Assembly: GCA_963855995.1 (NCBI GenBank)
Contig: OY979724.1
Location: 1,957,858 to 2,021,857 of the forward strand
DNA: 64,000 bases
Source of the DNA: Muricea muricata
Taxonomy: Eukaryota; Cnidaria; Anthozoa; Malacalcyonacea; Plexauridae
Direction of reading: 5' to 3'
Part shown: piece after piece, positions 47,161 through 59,192 of the stretch
How the letters are laid out: every line of letters starts with the position of its first letter
Position numbering within the stretch: the stretch's first letter is position 1
Position numbers and translations under genes: made by a program
The notes under the pieces: model-generated
What the model was told of the DNA's origin: nothing
Databases searched by the model: none
Seen by the model: the letters and a program-made list of their open reading frames with translations, nothing else

Positions 47161-48480
47161 CTTCGAGCTTTCGTTGAGGCTCAGAAGCAACAGTTCTTGT
47201 TAAATTTTGTTTCCAATTCCAGGAATAACGTTGCTTGCTTGTTTAGTTGCTTGCCGAGTCCGGCGAATCTGTTGCCACGTGGCTGGATTTTTAGGCACAT
47301 TTTCTGCTTAAAATAACAAGTTATATGACAAAATTAGATTGAAACACCCCAAAATTCTCATGCAGCTCTTTTTTTTTACCAGAGCGACAGCGAACGAACA
47401 AAAAAATAAGGCTTTAAAATTTAAAGTATACATTATGGCCGAGCGCGAACTTACTCGAACATTTAGACCCAACATGCACATTATTGGAATGTACAAAAAT
47501 ACACACCTTTGGTTAGCTGAGGTAAGAAAGTGCTTTGTCGATCGCTTGACGAGTTTGCTGCCACGTGGCTGAAACAATTTCCACATTTCTGCCAAAAACA
47601 ACAAATTTTAAACAAAATTAGCATCAAACACCTTAAAACTCTCACGCATCTCTCTTTAATATTCAAGAAGACAATGAACAAATAAGATAAAATGGCCGAG
47701 TCTGAACGACTCGAATCATTAGACTCTAAACATGTACATTTTTTGTAAAGTACGAAAATGCACACCTTCCAGGCTTCTTCGAGGTTGAGAGTCAACAATT
47801 TTCGTTGAATTTGTTTCAAATACGAGGTCGAAAGCGGTTATTTGTTCGCAGTTGTCTAAGAGACTGTCGACCACGAGGTGGAAATAATTTGCCATGTCAG
47901 TTGCCTAAAATGAAAAATATTAAAACAAAATTAGCTTCACACACGCTTCTCCACTAATTAAAACGAAAACGAGAACGAACAAACAACACCAAGATTCAAC
48001 GTACAAATCATGGCCAAAAACGAAGCGACCCGTCGATTTGACAAGAAATCCAGAAAATACAAAGAAATACACACCTTTGAATTCTCTTCATGGCCGACAA
48101 CTGTTCTCGATTCATTTCGTTTCAAATTCGAGGAAGAAAGCGCTTCTTCGCCAGCCATGTACTTCGGTTGCGGTCGACCACGAGGTTGGAATATTTTGCC
48201 ATATCTTCGCTCTAAAACTGCAAATTTAAAACAAAATTAATCCAAAAACACCAACAATATCTCATACGACTATTTCTGTACAAGTACACATGAAATATAA
48301 CGAAAACCAAAGCGAAATTCAACATCTTTTGGCGAGACAAGACGAAAGTCGAAGTGACATGCGGTTGGCCGCAAATTTCAACACGAACAAGAAAGCATGG
48401 TTTAACGCCTAAATAACAGCATTTCAAACAAAATGTGAACAACATACCCCAAAGTAGACTTCGAACTTTACTCAAAGATT
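47161..48480 (-). repeat. Tandem array of about 300-bp units with exon-like cores
   Basis: Four clear units, plus one or two weaker ones, repeat with acceptor-like sites near 47303, 47588, 47904 and 48211 (minus) and donor-like GTRTGT/GTGTGC near 47160, 47506, 47765 and 48074. Cores of 82-143 bases between these sites share a PRG-containing translation in one frame (FQPRGRP, LFPPRGRQ, FQPRGSK), but frames break between or within cores. Spacers share CTCGGCCAT and GCTAATTTTGTTTAA. It may be noncoding exons of a minus-strand transcript divergent from ENGASE, or a decayed repeat. I do not assign a protein. Confidence 0.5.
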
Positions 48481-48639
48481 GAGTTCGAACATTTCTTCTT
48501 CAAACTCGCTTCGAAACTTGGGCAAGAAATCTATTTTACTTCGACCAACCAGACGCCCAACAAGAAATGGTTGCCTTGTGCAAAGAGGGCGGTTTTAAAC
48601 CCTGCCGCACTTTGAACGAAATAGGTCACATGATCAGAT

Positions 48640-48770
48640 ATCACCATTTCTATTGGCTTATGTGAAACTGTCATGCAAATTACTGAATTCAAAATTGTTT
48701 TGAATTGCTAATTGCAGTGATTGGCTACAGATACGGTATCCTATTGGCCCATTTTAATTCCCAGGGGAAA
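48640..48770. promoter_or_regulatory. CCAAT/octamer promoter cluster upstream of ENGASE
   Basis: Three ATTGG (inverted CCAAT) sites near 48652, 48719 and 48743 and one ATGCAAAT octamer near 48673 lie 80-200 bases before the ENGASE ATG. The position between ENGASE and the minus-strand array would suit a bidirectional promoter. Confidence 0.4.
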
Positions 48771-48842
48771 ACTTAGAGTTTCCCGTTGGATTCCGACAAC
48801 TTCACGACAAATCTCGAGCTAGGAGACACGTTTCTAAACAAT

Positions 48843-51800
48843 ATGGCTGATTTTCTTGGAGTATTTTTGATAGCATTCGTGGTCATATTTCTTTCTTATC
48901 TCTACTGGCAATGGCGTGCGAAGGAGAAACACCTAGCAGACCAAAGCAGGAATAGACCTTTGCTCTCACGAGGTGACATGCTAAAACACCGACTTAAAAG
49001 GTTTGAACTGAAGGGCGATGATGATACAAGCTCTCTTTCAGCAAAGCAGGACAGTGCAAGGCCAATAGATGAATCTGTTAGGAAGGATTTCGATGCAATG
49101 GGCGAAGAGAAAGAGGTTGAAACACTTGTTAAGTCTGAAGATGTTGGGTTAAATGCTTCACCAGAAACACTGCAATCAGACAGTATGCAAGTCTTCCAGG
49201 AAACATCAACAAATAAAAGAGTTCAGTCTGAAACAAACACAGCTAAGGCTAAGCCTGTCAATTCAAGGAAATGGGTCACATTGTCGACCTCAGATTCTGA
49301 CGATAAGTCTGATCCGGTTACACAACCGTTGACTGGCTTGGATGAGCTACAAGCCTGGACCGAAGGATTTGATGAGCTAAATGTAAGCTCAGTGATGTTA
49401 AGGAGAGTAGGAAATGATTTAGAGCGACGTCCGAGAACGATTGTCTGCCATGATATGAAAGGTGGTTACGTGCAGGACAGGTAGGGTGACGTTGGTATGT
49501 TTTGTGTGGCAAACATTTTTTCGCAAGCAGTTGCGACATTGACTACCTATGGCTGGGTAACATCAATAACCATAGCCAATTACCGTGGTTCTATGAGATT
49601 TTACTATCGTAACTGGACAGAATTTTCTTACCATTTAGGTTTGTTCAGGGTCATCCATCGACCAATTGTTACCGTATATATAACTGGCAATACATCGACA
49701 TTTTTATCTACTTCAGTCATAATTTTATCACCATTCCTCCTCCTTGTTGGACAAATGCCGCACACAAGAATGGTGTTCTTGTGCTTGGCACCTTCATCAC
49801 AGAGTGGGAGGACGGTGCTGCCAGATGTGCAGAAATCTTCAAAGACCAGTTCTTGTACAGACAGGTTGCAGATCAGTTGGTTTCTATTGCAATATATTAT
49901 GGCTTTGACGGCTGGTTGATTAACGTTGAGAACCCGGTCCAGGTAATCCAAATCTGGTGATAGGTTTTTTTTGCATGGGTGAACCCTGTGTTTCAAAGAA
50001 TTTGAGAATTCCACAGTATACATATGTCATAATATCCTGACCACAATTAAGCTAGGTTATCGCGACTAGATACCTGTGTTCATACATGTGTGACACAGCC
50101 TGTATATTGCTTTAGGTCCCATTTCGAACTCAGACACTCTGCCTTGCAAAGAAACTCTGACATTGTAAACCAATTTTAATCATTGTGGGTTTTAATTTTA
50201 TCACTTTATGTAGCCAGCACAAATGAACAATTTGGTAGAATTCGTTAAATATCTAACAGACAAGATGCATGGAGCTGTGCCTGGCTCTTTGATAATTTGG
50301 TATGACAGTGTGACATACAAAGGTGACTTAAAGTGGCAGAATAAGCTAAATGCAGAAAACAGGTAGAGAATGCTGCAGTATTGAACCATGAAAATGAAAT
50401 GTAATATTAAGTGAAAATAAAAATGAAAACTTTATTCACTTTCTAAATTTGTATTCACTTTTTTGCACTTTGCGTGCACATTCATTTATTTCAAAAAGCA
50501 AAATTACTATTGATCCAGACAAGATTTCTGAGAAAATATTTTCCAGCTTTCAAACATGTACTTTCATTTACTTTTAACTGCACTACACTGACAACAATTG
50601 ATTGGAAGGCTGGTACAGTTATTGCTATCTCTTAATGGTTAAACCAGCGACCAGACTCTAAACTAACGTTCTTAATAAGTAAGTAAATTTTTTTAATATC
50701 AGTTTAGATATTAAGAAAATTTGAACTTCTCAGTTAGTTCAGTTCTCAAGTTAAAGTTTGTCTTTTTTCAACATTTTTTCAGAGTATTCTTTGATGTATC
50801 TGACGGGATATTCCTCAACTACGGCTGGAGTCCAACAGACTTGGCACTCTCTGCGAGAGCAGCTGGTCGTGAGAGAAAATATGATGTTTATGTTGGTATC
50901 GATGTGTTTGGTAGAGGTGTTTATGGTGGTGGCGGATGGAATACTAACAAGGTAATGCTGAGGATATCAAAGTACAGCTAGGACTGTGCACTAAGACACA
51001 GTTAGATAATGTACCTTTTGTTTGATAAGTTTACTGTTCCTACTAATGCTTTGTTTTAGGCAAGTCATGTTATCAAAGAAAATGATCTCTCTATGGCCTT
51101 GTTTGCACCTGGATGGGTGTATGAAAAGTATGAATCAACATTCAAAGCCAGTCAGGACAAGTATGTGGCCAGAATGTAATTCAGATATCATCTAACAATA
51201 AATGGGCATAAAATGCCATAATAACAGTCAGAATTACTTTGCACTGTTTTATACTGTAGATTCTGGACATTAATTGCACCAGACTGCTTTACTCATGCAT
51301 TGGGTCCTTATCTACCGTTTGTGACATCATTTTGTCAAGGATATGGTGAAAAGTGGTTCAACCATGGGGAGGTCAGAAACACTTGCTTAATTCCATTTGG
51401 AATTAGAACTCTGATATAATTACAGTTAAACAACATTGTAATTCTGGTTTGTGAGAATGTAATTATTTCTTTGTGTATATTTCTATTGTGAATTCTTCCT
51501 TTCCTCATTTTTAGGTTGTTTATGTTCAACCCTGGACACATCTCAGTGCACAAGAACTACAGCCCAGCTATGTGCAACAGGTCTACAGTTTGGGTACATC
51601 AAATGGTGTGCTTATCACAACAGTTGACCATCAGATTGAAGAGTCTTATCGAGGTGGTGGCTGCCTGACATTGCAAGGATCTACTAAATTAACGGCTACT
51701 TCATGCAAAGCAGTTGTTAGGTATAACTGTACCAAAGAGTAGTAACATATATACAGAAAAGAGCACAACATGGTGTATAACTGATGTGCATATAGTTGTC

Positions 51801-54332
51801 GAATGCCTTGACCTACTTGCTGAAAATTTAATTCCAGAAAGTGCATGAGGGTATTCACCCCCTGGCAACTTCAAGACATCAGCTAAACATTGCTGCAATT
51901 TTGACTTGGGGGGGGGGGGTGCTTAATGGTAATTTTGAGTGAAAAGCTGTTATGCCAAAATCATAGGAAAATACGTGAAGTGAGCCCTCGGTATGCTGCC
52001 AAGGCTACTCCATGACTTTTGATCAACCCACAATGAAACAAATGAACACACTCTATCTAATACCAGGCAATTTGACTTGTGAATGGAGAACCTAGCTTGC
52101 CTGTTAGCTGTATTAAGCAATAACAATGTACTACTGTGCCTAATGTTAACCATTAAGAGACAGATCTAGTCACTGCTCATCCATACAACCTTGCATTAGT
52201 ATAATAGCTGTAGATTTCCATTGAACTGCCTTCAGCTGTATTCCAGTTGTCCTAAGTATCACATAGTTACGTTTCATGTTGCAAGACAGAAATATGACAT
52301 CTGTTTCAGGTTATTCAAGACAGACTTACAACTTCCAAGTACAGTATTGATAAGTATCACAATCAAACTAGAATCCAGTAATGCACTGGACATTGCCCTG
52401 CAACTCCACGTTGATAAAAAGCCCAACTACATTATGCTTTGTCCTGCATCCGAAGACAATACCCCAGGTAATAAAGTTAAACTACTAAATCATGGTTACA
52501 TTGAGTGGAATCGTTGCATGAAAGTTTGCCAGCTTCTAGAGGCTTAATATTCATACTTGAAAAGTGTAGAATAACCTGTAACATCAAATGCAATAAATCT
52601 TGATTTGTGGAGTAGTTTGTGAGAGTAATCTAGAATTACAGGTATTAGAAAAGGCGACCAAGTTTTCATCATTTCAAAATTTTGCAATGCTCAAGATTCT
52701 AACTGATAGCTGTACCCAATGTACAGTCATCTCGAACTATCATTGCCAGTGTAGGTAGTGCAGTTAATCGTGCACGAAAGTTATAGGTTAACTACCTCTT
52801 TACATATGTACGATAAAGTTAAAATCGACTATTAGGGCAAAGGCTTTTCGTCCGGAAGTAATCACTAGAGAAGTTCAGATTTGACTACCACTACTGCTAC
52901 CTTATCCGATTTTTAAGCAATCTGATTGGTCAGTTGGGTAGGCCAAGCTCATCTGATTGGCTGAAAGATTGATTAAGGTAGTGGTAGCGGCAGTGGAAAT
53001 CAAGTCTGAACCTCTCTATTATCAACTTCCCGACGAATACCTTGCCTCGAAACGTCGATTTTCACATTATCGTTTCTGGCAGTGAAAGAACCTTTGAAAA
53101 TCTTCAGCAAGAGATACCATTTTTAGATTCGGAGAAAGCGGACAGTCTAAACGGGGCTTTGCTGCAACGCTACGGTGTACGGAGATCTGAAACCATTGAT
53201 TCAACACGTTTGGCATCCGTATCAGTTGGTGAAGAACATTATAGATCATTTGCACCCGTGACTGGAGACTGTCACAGGAAATTGGCCGAGATGTCTTGCG
53301 ATGAAGAAGTTGTCAACGAATGGTGCACAAGGTAGTTTGGTTCTTATAAAAGCATTTCAAAAACAGCGACGACGGCTTTAACCACGAAAAAGATTGGTTA
53401 AAGACTGCAGCTGTTTCAGTAAAATGCTAACTTCTGTACGCTATACGTTTAACCCTTTTTAGATACTAATTTGGTGGTTTTTCTAGATACTATTTGTTGG
53501 CAGAGAAGGATTTGAAAGGTTCCCACATCAAGGAAATCCGTTTGGTTCTAATGAATAAAACCAAATCTGGTACGTGAAATTGTTTTGTTGGTAAAAGCAA
53601 ACTTTGTCCATCCAATATATAAGGAACTTTTTGATTTTAAGTCTCAATTATTTTCTGTAGACAAATCTACCGAAAGCGCGCCTTTTAAACTTTATTTGGG
53701 CGAAATTAAGGTTTGTGTAATACAAAGTGTATTATTATTCCCTGTCAATTTCGTTACGTTTTAAAAGCATTTGTCTTGAACCAATCACCATTGAAATAAA
53801 CTTGTATTTGAAGAAGTATAATATTTACGTTATTGAAGGTTCAATATTTTGCGGATCATAACGAATTATAATTATACTAACTAGCTATATTTATACTACT
53901 GTTATATACTATTTATACTATAAGTTATACTACTAGCAACATTACCTTCTAATAACATCAATTTCATGATTATTGCAGATAATTGACGCAGTATTCCTAA
54001 GAAAACCTATTCCGACTGTAAACTCGCTAAAGTGCCTCGAAAGCCAGATAAAGAGCCGTATTTTAGACTCTAAAACAATTGCCATAACACTGACCCTGTC
54101 ATGGTCTTACGACAAAACAAACGCTGAACCCTGGGAGAGATTTGAGATATATCACATTCCTGCTGATGGTGGAACAGTTTTCCTTGGTTTGGCTTTTTGT
54201 TTGACGTACGTAGTGTCCGAACTGGCTCTGCCCAAGCTCCAGAAAGAAGCGCGGTTTGTCGTTCGAGCTATTGGTTGCAATCGTCGAAAACAAGCGATAA
54301 AGGACTGCCCAGCAATTACAGTGCATTGGTGA
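48843..54332 (+). CDS. ENGASE: Endo-beta-N-acetylglucosaminidase (GH85) with N-terminal membrane anchor
   Basis: Twelve exons join in phase: 48843-49480, 49639-49942, 50214-50362, 50783-50951, 51060-51160, 51260-51371, 51515-51720, 52310-52467, 53127-53331, 53487-53569, 53661-53710 and 53979-54332, giving 842 residues (human is about 743). ENGASE cleaves the chitobiose core of N-glycans, acting on free glycans and misfolded glycoproteins in the cytosol. Family landmarks are PRTIVCHDMKGGY, NWQYIDIFIYFSH, LGTFITEWEDG, the catalytic segment DGWLINVEN (Asn308 and Glu310), IWYDSV, DVYVGIDVFGRG, LFAPGWVYE and the C-terminal FLGLAF. The first 150 or so residues are extra: a hydrophobic helix at 4-22 with basic residues after it, then a Ser/Glu-rich linker. 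That would tether the enzyme to a membrane, unlike the soluble animal enzyme. Exon 9's acceptor was chosen by phase; a MITE lies just upstream. A poly(A) signal is at 54449. Confidence 0.93.
52866..53018. mobile_element. 153-bp MITE in ENGASE intron 8
   Basis: The ends are inverted: TAGAGAAGTTCAGATTTGA on the left and TCAAGTCTGAACCTCTCTA on the right, with further pairing across GCTACCTTA / TAAGGTAG. A TA at each end may be the target duplication. It lies about 110 bases before exon 9. Confidence 0.8.
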
Positions 54333-54791
54333 TGCATGTGAGATCTTTACCAAACTCTATGTGAGGCTGGAACAATAACTGCATAGGTCGCGATTTTTAA
54401 AGTCAATTTATGCCCATCTTGGCTTTACCTACACATCTATAGTCGGTTAATAAAAAGGTAAATAGCGCTATCCGCCGGATAGTGATTTTCTCGGGCTTTC
54501 GAAACATGATCAGTAACTGGTAAAACTCTATTAAGTCACTTTTTATCTCTTGCGAGTTCAATATCTCTGGTGTCATTGCTTTTTATGCTTTTCTGCTGCG
54601 GTTGAAAAAATCACTATCCAGTGGATAGCGCTATCCAGCTTTCGTACAACCCGCCTGTGTCTTTTACACAGAGTTATCCCTGAGAGAATGAAATGATAAA
54701 TTATTGGAATATGTATTATTGAATGATAAATAATAATGATAATATTTGTATATACAATTGAAAACAGATATACACTACGCCTTCTTTGCGT
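54333..54791. other. Tail-to-tail spacer between ENGASE and the PUL gene
   Basis: Holds the ENGASE 3'UTR and poly(A) signal and the presumed 3'UTR of the minus-strand gene. A short inverted pair around GATAGTGATTTT / AAAATCACTATC (54479 and 54604) includes GGATAGCGCTATCC-like palindromes. Confidence 0.4.
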
Positions 54792-57726
54792 TCACACAAT
54801 TAAATATTGTTCCAATTCATTGCAGATTTCTTCTATTTCTTTGGAAAGTTTAAGGAATTTCGAGAGTTCTATTCCAATAAGACTTGTCATATTTACAATC
54901 TAAAAATGGAGGATAATTTTCAGAGCTAATTTTTGGATACACTGTTACAGGAGGAACCTAAACTAATTTTGTAGCTCATTTACTTACGAACTGTTCTTCC
55001 TATAGAGATCCAGTAAGGATCATCTCTTATTGATCCAGTGTTACTACAGGAAGAAACCTAAACTAAACTAACTTTATTTATATTGGGTAGCTCTATCAGT
55101 TCTAAACTGTTCTTCCTAGAGGTCCAGTAAGGATCATCTCTTATTGATCCAGTGTTACTACAGGAAGAAACCTAAACTAAACCAACTTTATTTATGTTGG
55201 ATAGCTCTATCAGTTCTAAACTGTTCTTCCTAGAGGTCTAGTAAGGATCATCACTTATTGATCCAGTGTTACTACAGAAGGAAACCTAAACTAAACTAAC
55301 TTTATTTATACTGGATAGCTCTATCAGTTCTAAACTGTTCTTCCTAGAGGTCTAGTAAGGATCATCTCTTATTGATCCAGTGTTACCACAGGAAGAAACC
55401 TAAACTAACCTAACTTTATTTATATTGGATAGTTCTATGAGTTCTAATCTTCCACAGTTTACAACTACAGACTCTCCATACCTCAGTACTAATCTTCATA
55501 AAATTCTTTAAAGCAAATAAGCAGTGATAAACTAGAAAGAAAGAAACATGAATAACTAAAAAAATAATTAAAACAGACTGCCTTCATTTAAAGTGCCAAT
55601 CTCCTTTTCTCAGCCAGTGGTTCTTTGGGCTAGGTACAAAATAACGGACCAACCTGTACCCTTGTCCAAATCGTCTTTCCTCAAACATTCAAGAATTGCA
55701 GAGGAACACTCAAGCGCGGACTCCTCGCTGACCTTAAATGAGACAAAATAAAATAACTGATATTCAAATATTTGTCGAAAAAACTACAATACTATTGTGT
55801 TATGTCGTTATGTGTGTTGATTAAAGCGAGGGAGGAAATCCGTAGTACCCGTAGAAAACTCCTCGAAGCACAGGGGCCAGTTGTTCAAAGCTGGGTTAGC
55901 ACTAATCCTGGGTTAAAGTTTAAACCACTTTTTAAGTTAATTTCTACACCACCATTCCTTTCCAAACTTCAGGAAGCAAAACTACCATTGAACCAGACAT
56001 GCATGATTTCTTAAGAAATACTTAGCTTATGAAGAAGCTGCCGGAAAGTTTCGAAAGAAATTGTACGTTGACCCAGGGTTAAGCTAACCGGCTTTTGAAC
56101 AACTGGCCCTTGGAGAAGTAATCTACGAGAATTCTCACATTAAATACTGCACACCACACTTGGCCTAACTTGGTGAGAGGCAACGCGCTAATCGCTTAAG
56201 CTATCCGTGATTCCCTGGGAGGAGTTGACTTCAACTCTGCCCAGAGAGAGAGGGGGACTCGTAGCAGATAAAATATTCAAAGTAAACACCTTTGCCATTG
56301 AAATATTATACACCAAGCCAGCCGCTCTCGTGAGGAGTTCTCTACTTCCATCCAGCATTGCTTTTACAGTCACTTCAATCACGTCCCTATGATCTACAAC
56401 TGTGTCATTATGTCCGACATTCAGTCCTTGTTTGTCATTACTTGATTCTTCGGAGTCCCTCCTTGTTCCCGAGCCATCAATGTTCGCGGCTACGAAGATC
56501 TCTCGGCCAACATCGGTACTGCAGATATTTGTAAACTAAGCGAGAGAAAAAAAAAGTTATGGAATTAGGAGGAAAATTTGAAAAATGTCAGCAAGTTGCA
56601 GTTGACAAGCTTGTCAATTTCATCAAGTTGCAAGAAAGTCTGTCAAAATCAGGTTCATGAGCAACTTTTCATTTACAGACTTGTTACAACTAGTTGAATC
56701 AACGTGCAGCAAAATTAGTGCAACGAGCCTCTTGACAACTTGCAATTGACTTGTCGTCAACAAGCTGCCGCAAGGCATGCGAACGCATCCTGATATCGGC
56801 CTGTCGATCACGTCTGTCTCAAGATGCTGACAGACTTTTTGCAACTTGCGAGTTTTTTAGTGTGTATCGGAATGTCAGAGAACATACCAGTTCGACGACA
56901 GCACATTGAACTTCTGCTGAATTCAGACGTGGAAACTCACGAGCTAACTTAAACACTGGCTTTGACACTAAAGCAAAAAATACATTTTTTTGTGTATTCA
57001 TTCACACCATCTTTTAGTCATACTTCCATACATAGAATGCAGTTATAGAAACATTCGAGTAGTCAACAGATTACTTGTGCATGTTACCTGGATCTTGACA
57101 AACCATCAGGATTATATTATCTCGAAGTACAAGCAAACTAAGAGTTTGAACAATGTTAGTGAGCAAGTTATCTTCATTTGAATGTTCGTATCTTTCCAGA
57201 AGCGACTCTATAGATGAACACGAAACAAATACAATTATTATTCAAAAACTTCACTTCATTAATTTGCATCATTGATATCATTTTAGCCTGGGTGAAACCC
57301 GTGCAACATGCCCTTGCAACATTATGCAACTTTGTTGGTTGATATGTTGCCGACTATTTGCTTCAAACGAGCACAACATTGTAGTAGGTACGACATGAAA
57401 TACTCACTGCCAAACGATCTAAACACGAACAATTTTTTTATTGATATTAAATATTACGCCAAAATTTGATCGAAGTCAGATCATTCGCAACATTATGGAA
57501 CCAGAAGTTACATGGCGTTGTTGCAATGGTTTGACCAAGCCCTCCTGTACTCAACTACCATCAGATGACACCTGAACTAACCTAGCAGCTGAAGATGGTC
57601 TTTATTAACTCTGTCTTCTTGTTCAGACAGTAATACTCTTTCAATTTCTTTCACCCTAAATGCTTCATTTTCTGTCAATTTTTCTTTCTCTATTATTTGC
57701 TTTAAATGGGATACAAGCGATGCTAC
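54792..57726 (-). CDS. ARM/PUL-domain protein exons (3' part; 5' end unresolved)
   Basis: Minus-strand exons 57582-57726, 57088-57207, 56888-56967 and 56290-56535 join in phases 1, 1 and 0. A further exon starts at 55732 (donor near 55653), and the terminal exon is 54792-54899 (stop TGA). Sequence is helical and ARM-like: LLTNIVQTLSLLVLRDNIIL, FPRLNSAEVQCAVVEL, ELLTRAAGLVYNISMAK, ALECSSAILECLRKDDL, and a terminal LIGIELSKFLKLSKEIEEIC. This progression matches my memory of the PUL domain, a p97/Cdc48-binding ARM fold found in PLAA and fused to PPPDE peptidases in plants and fungi. The phase between the 55.7-kb exon and the last exon does not close, so one exon is unseen or was displaced by the tandem repeats. 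No start codon exon was found; it may be a long isoform of the DESI1 gene immediately upstream or a separate gene. Confidence 0.6.
54945..55450 (+). repeat. Tandem array of the dispersed 115-bp repeat, about four to five units
   Basis: Regular units of about 115 bp, each with GGATCATCTCTTATTGATCC, AGTGTTACTACAGGAAGAAA, CTAAACTAACTTTATTTATA and CTCTATCAGTTCTAAACTG. These are the best preserved copies in the window. They lie in the last intron of the minus-strand PUL gene. Confidence 0.9.
55872..56110. mobile_element. MITE with GGGCCAGTTGTTCAAA ends
   Basis: The left end GGGGCCAGTTGTTCAAAGCT, continuing to CCTGGGTTAAA, is inverted at the right (CTTTTGAACAACTGGCCCTT). It is about 240 bp and noncoding, in an intron of the PUL gene. 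Related to the elements at 41990 and 42272. Confidence 0.75.
56590..56850. repeat. TTGCAAC-rich inverted-repeat segment, second copy
   Basis: Rich in AAGTTGCA / TGCAACTT motifs in both orientations, with similar ends (AGCAAGTTGCAGTTGACAAG near the left, TTTTTGCAACTTGCGAG near the right). Intronic in the PUL gene. Similar to 15540-15800. Confidence 0.5.
57285..57550. mobile_element. Possible MITE with GTGCAACA / TGTTGC ends
   Basis: Loose inverted similarity between GTGAAACCCGTGCAACATG and the complement of GTTGTTGCAATGGTTTGACC. Target duplication not resolved. Confidence 0.3.
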
Positions 57727-58487
57727 CTAAATGACACAATCAACATCTTACAACCAGTTAACACCGCATACAGCCTAAGCCGTATCAGCAAGGCCGTCTG
57801 AAGCGCTCAACACCTCCCCCCCCCCATAATTTTATTTGATGTATAAAGCCTGCATGTCAGGGTTGATTTTACTAAAATTTTATGCCAAATGCAACCTTTT
57901 CTTTCTTACCAAACATGTTTGATAGTGTATTTATCTTATAGATACTAGCCGGTCTGTGGCAAATGTTTAATACACCCATTGTTCGTTTTGTACCTATTTT
58001 GTTCAACTCCAGCCACTGTAGTCCATATAGTTAACAGTCAATAGTCTTCAAAAAGGTATCCACCGAATAGGATAGAAATTCAGACATAAAAACGACGTCT
58101 AAGATGAAAAAAGCTGTGTAAACACAACTTCATGTTGCCAACTGATGTCAGTGGCGCCACGAAGAATTCAAATTGCTGCTTCAATATCGACATTTTATGC
58201 ATTAAATAACGTACGTATTTCGCTTAAATCGATATGGGTGTAACTTTGAAGATCTTTTTCCCCGATAAGCTTAATAAATCATGTATTAATTGTGGTAGAG
58301 TCGAAAAATATTGTTATAAATAGACACAAGTGTTACACGTTCACTTTGTCGTTCATGTTTCTTTGTCGATTTCAGAATTCGTAAAATTGACCAATAACAG
58401 CGAAGCACAAAAGTTCTAAACATTTGCCACAGACCAGTACTAGTGTTTTCTAATATCTTTTTTTCCTGTGCGAAAAATCGCTTCGCA

Positions 58488-58859
58488 ATGCTTATTAGCC
58501 AATCAAAATGTGTTTTTGACACGTGCGAAAAACGTTTCGCCAATGAAATCAAAGCAGTTCGAAATTCGTTTGCAGCAGACATTTTGACTTGGACATTTTG
58601 TCATTTTGAACAGGAATTGAATGTGACTTTAGTCCATAACTATCCAATGTTTGAGGTTCAAACTAGATTTGAAAGTGTTATGCAAACCGTTGACCATATA
58701 TTTCAGCAAGAAAGAACAAAAACTTTAAGCAGAAACAAGACAAAGACGGCCTCTTTTGCAAAGAGTACCAAAAGCAGAACGAAAAATTCAGAATTTTACA
58801 ATGCAGCTGTTGACTTCAATCGTTGTCTTAACGGATATTTTTCGTTTACAAGTCGAAAG
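58488..58859 (+). CDS. Hypothetical basic exon, weak support
   Basis: An open frame of 124 codons begins at ATG 58488 and runs into a consensus donor (AAG|GTAAGT) at 58860. The translation is basic and has no domain I recognise. A CCAAT site (58498) lies inside it and a partial duplication (GTGCGAAAAAYGYTTCGC near 58468 and 58522) overlaps its start, which argues against coding. It lies between the DESI1 and PUL exons on the other strand. No partner exon could be linked. Confidence 0.2.
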
Positions 58860-59153
58860 GTAAGTCAGTATGTGGTCCGACAGGATTGAAAAGACAGGAT
58901 TGTGTGAGCCTAGCTTTTGTTTTTAAATATGAAGTCAACTCCGGAAGCTGTAAGAGATGTATTGAATATGTAAAACTGAATTTCGCCGAAAATATCAACT
59001 TCAAAAACGTTAGGAGCTTCAGAAAGTTGGTTAGTTTACAATATAATATCATATACATTACTTTGTAGTTGTTATAAATAATCGGAATGTCTTTTGACAG
59101 TTGCAATTGCACCTTTGGGCTTTGGCTAGAAACGAAGTAGAAATTTTTACAAC

Positions 59154-59164
59154 AGTTTATTGAA
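59154..59164 (-). terminator. Poly(A) signal of DESI1
   Basis: TCAATAAACTG on minus lies about 30 bases after the DESI1 stop codon, supporting the end of that transcript here. Confidence 0.6.
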
Positions 59165-59192
59165 AACTAAGCTCTGGAAGACAGAGACCATG

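Noticed and set aside
49497-49919. Separate 140-codon gene overlapping ENGASE exon 2
   Set aside because: A different frame of the same bases gives the highly conserved ENGASE catalytic region, so this frame is a shadow.
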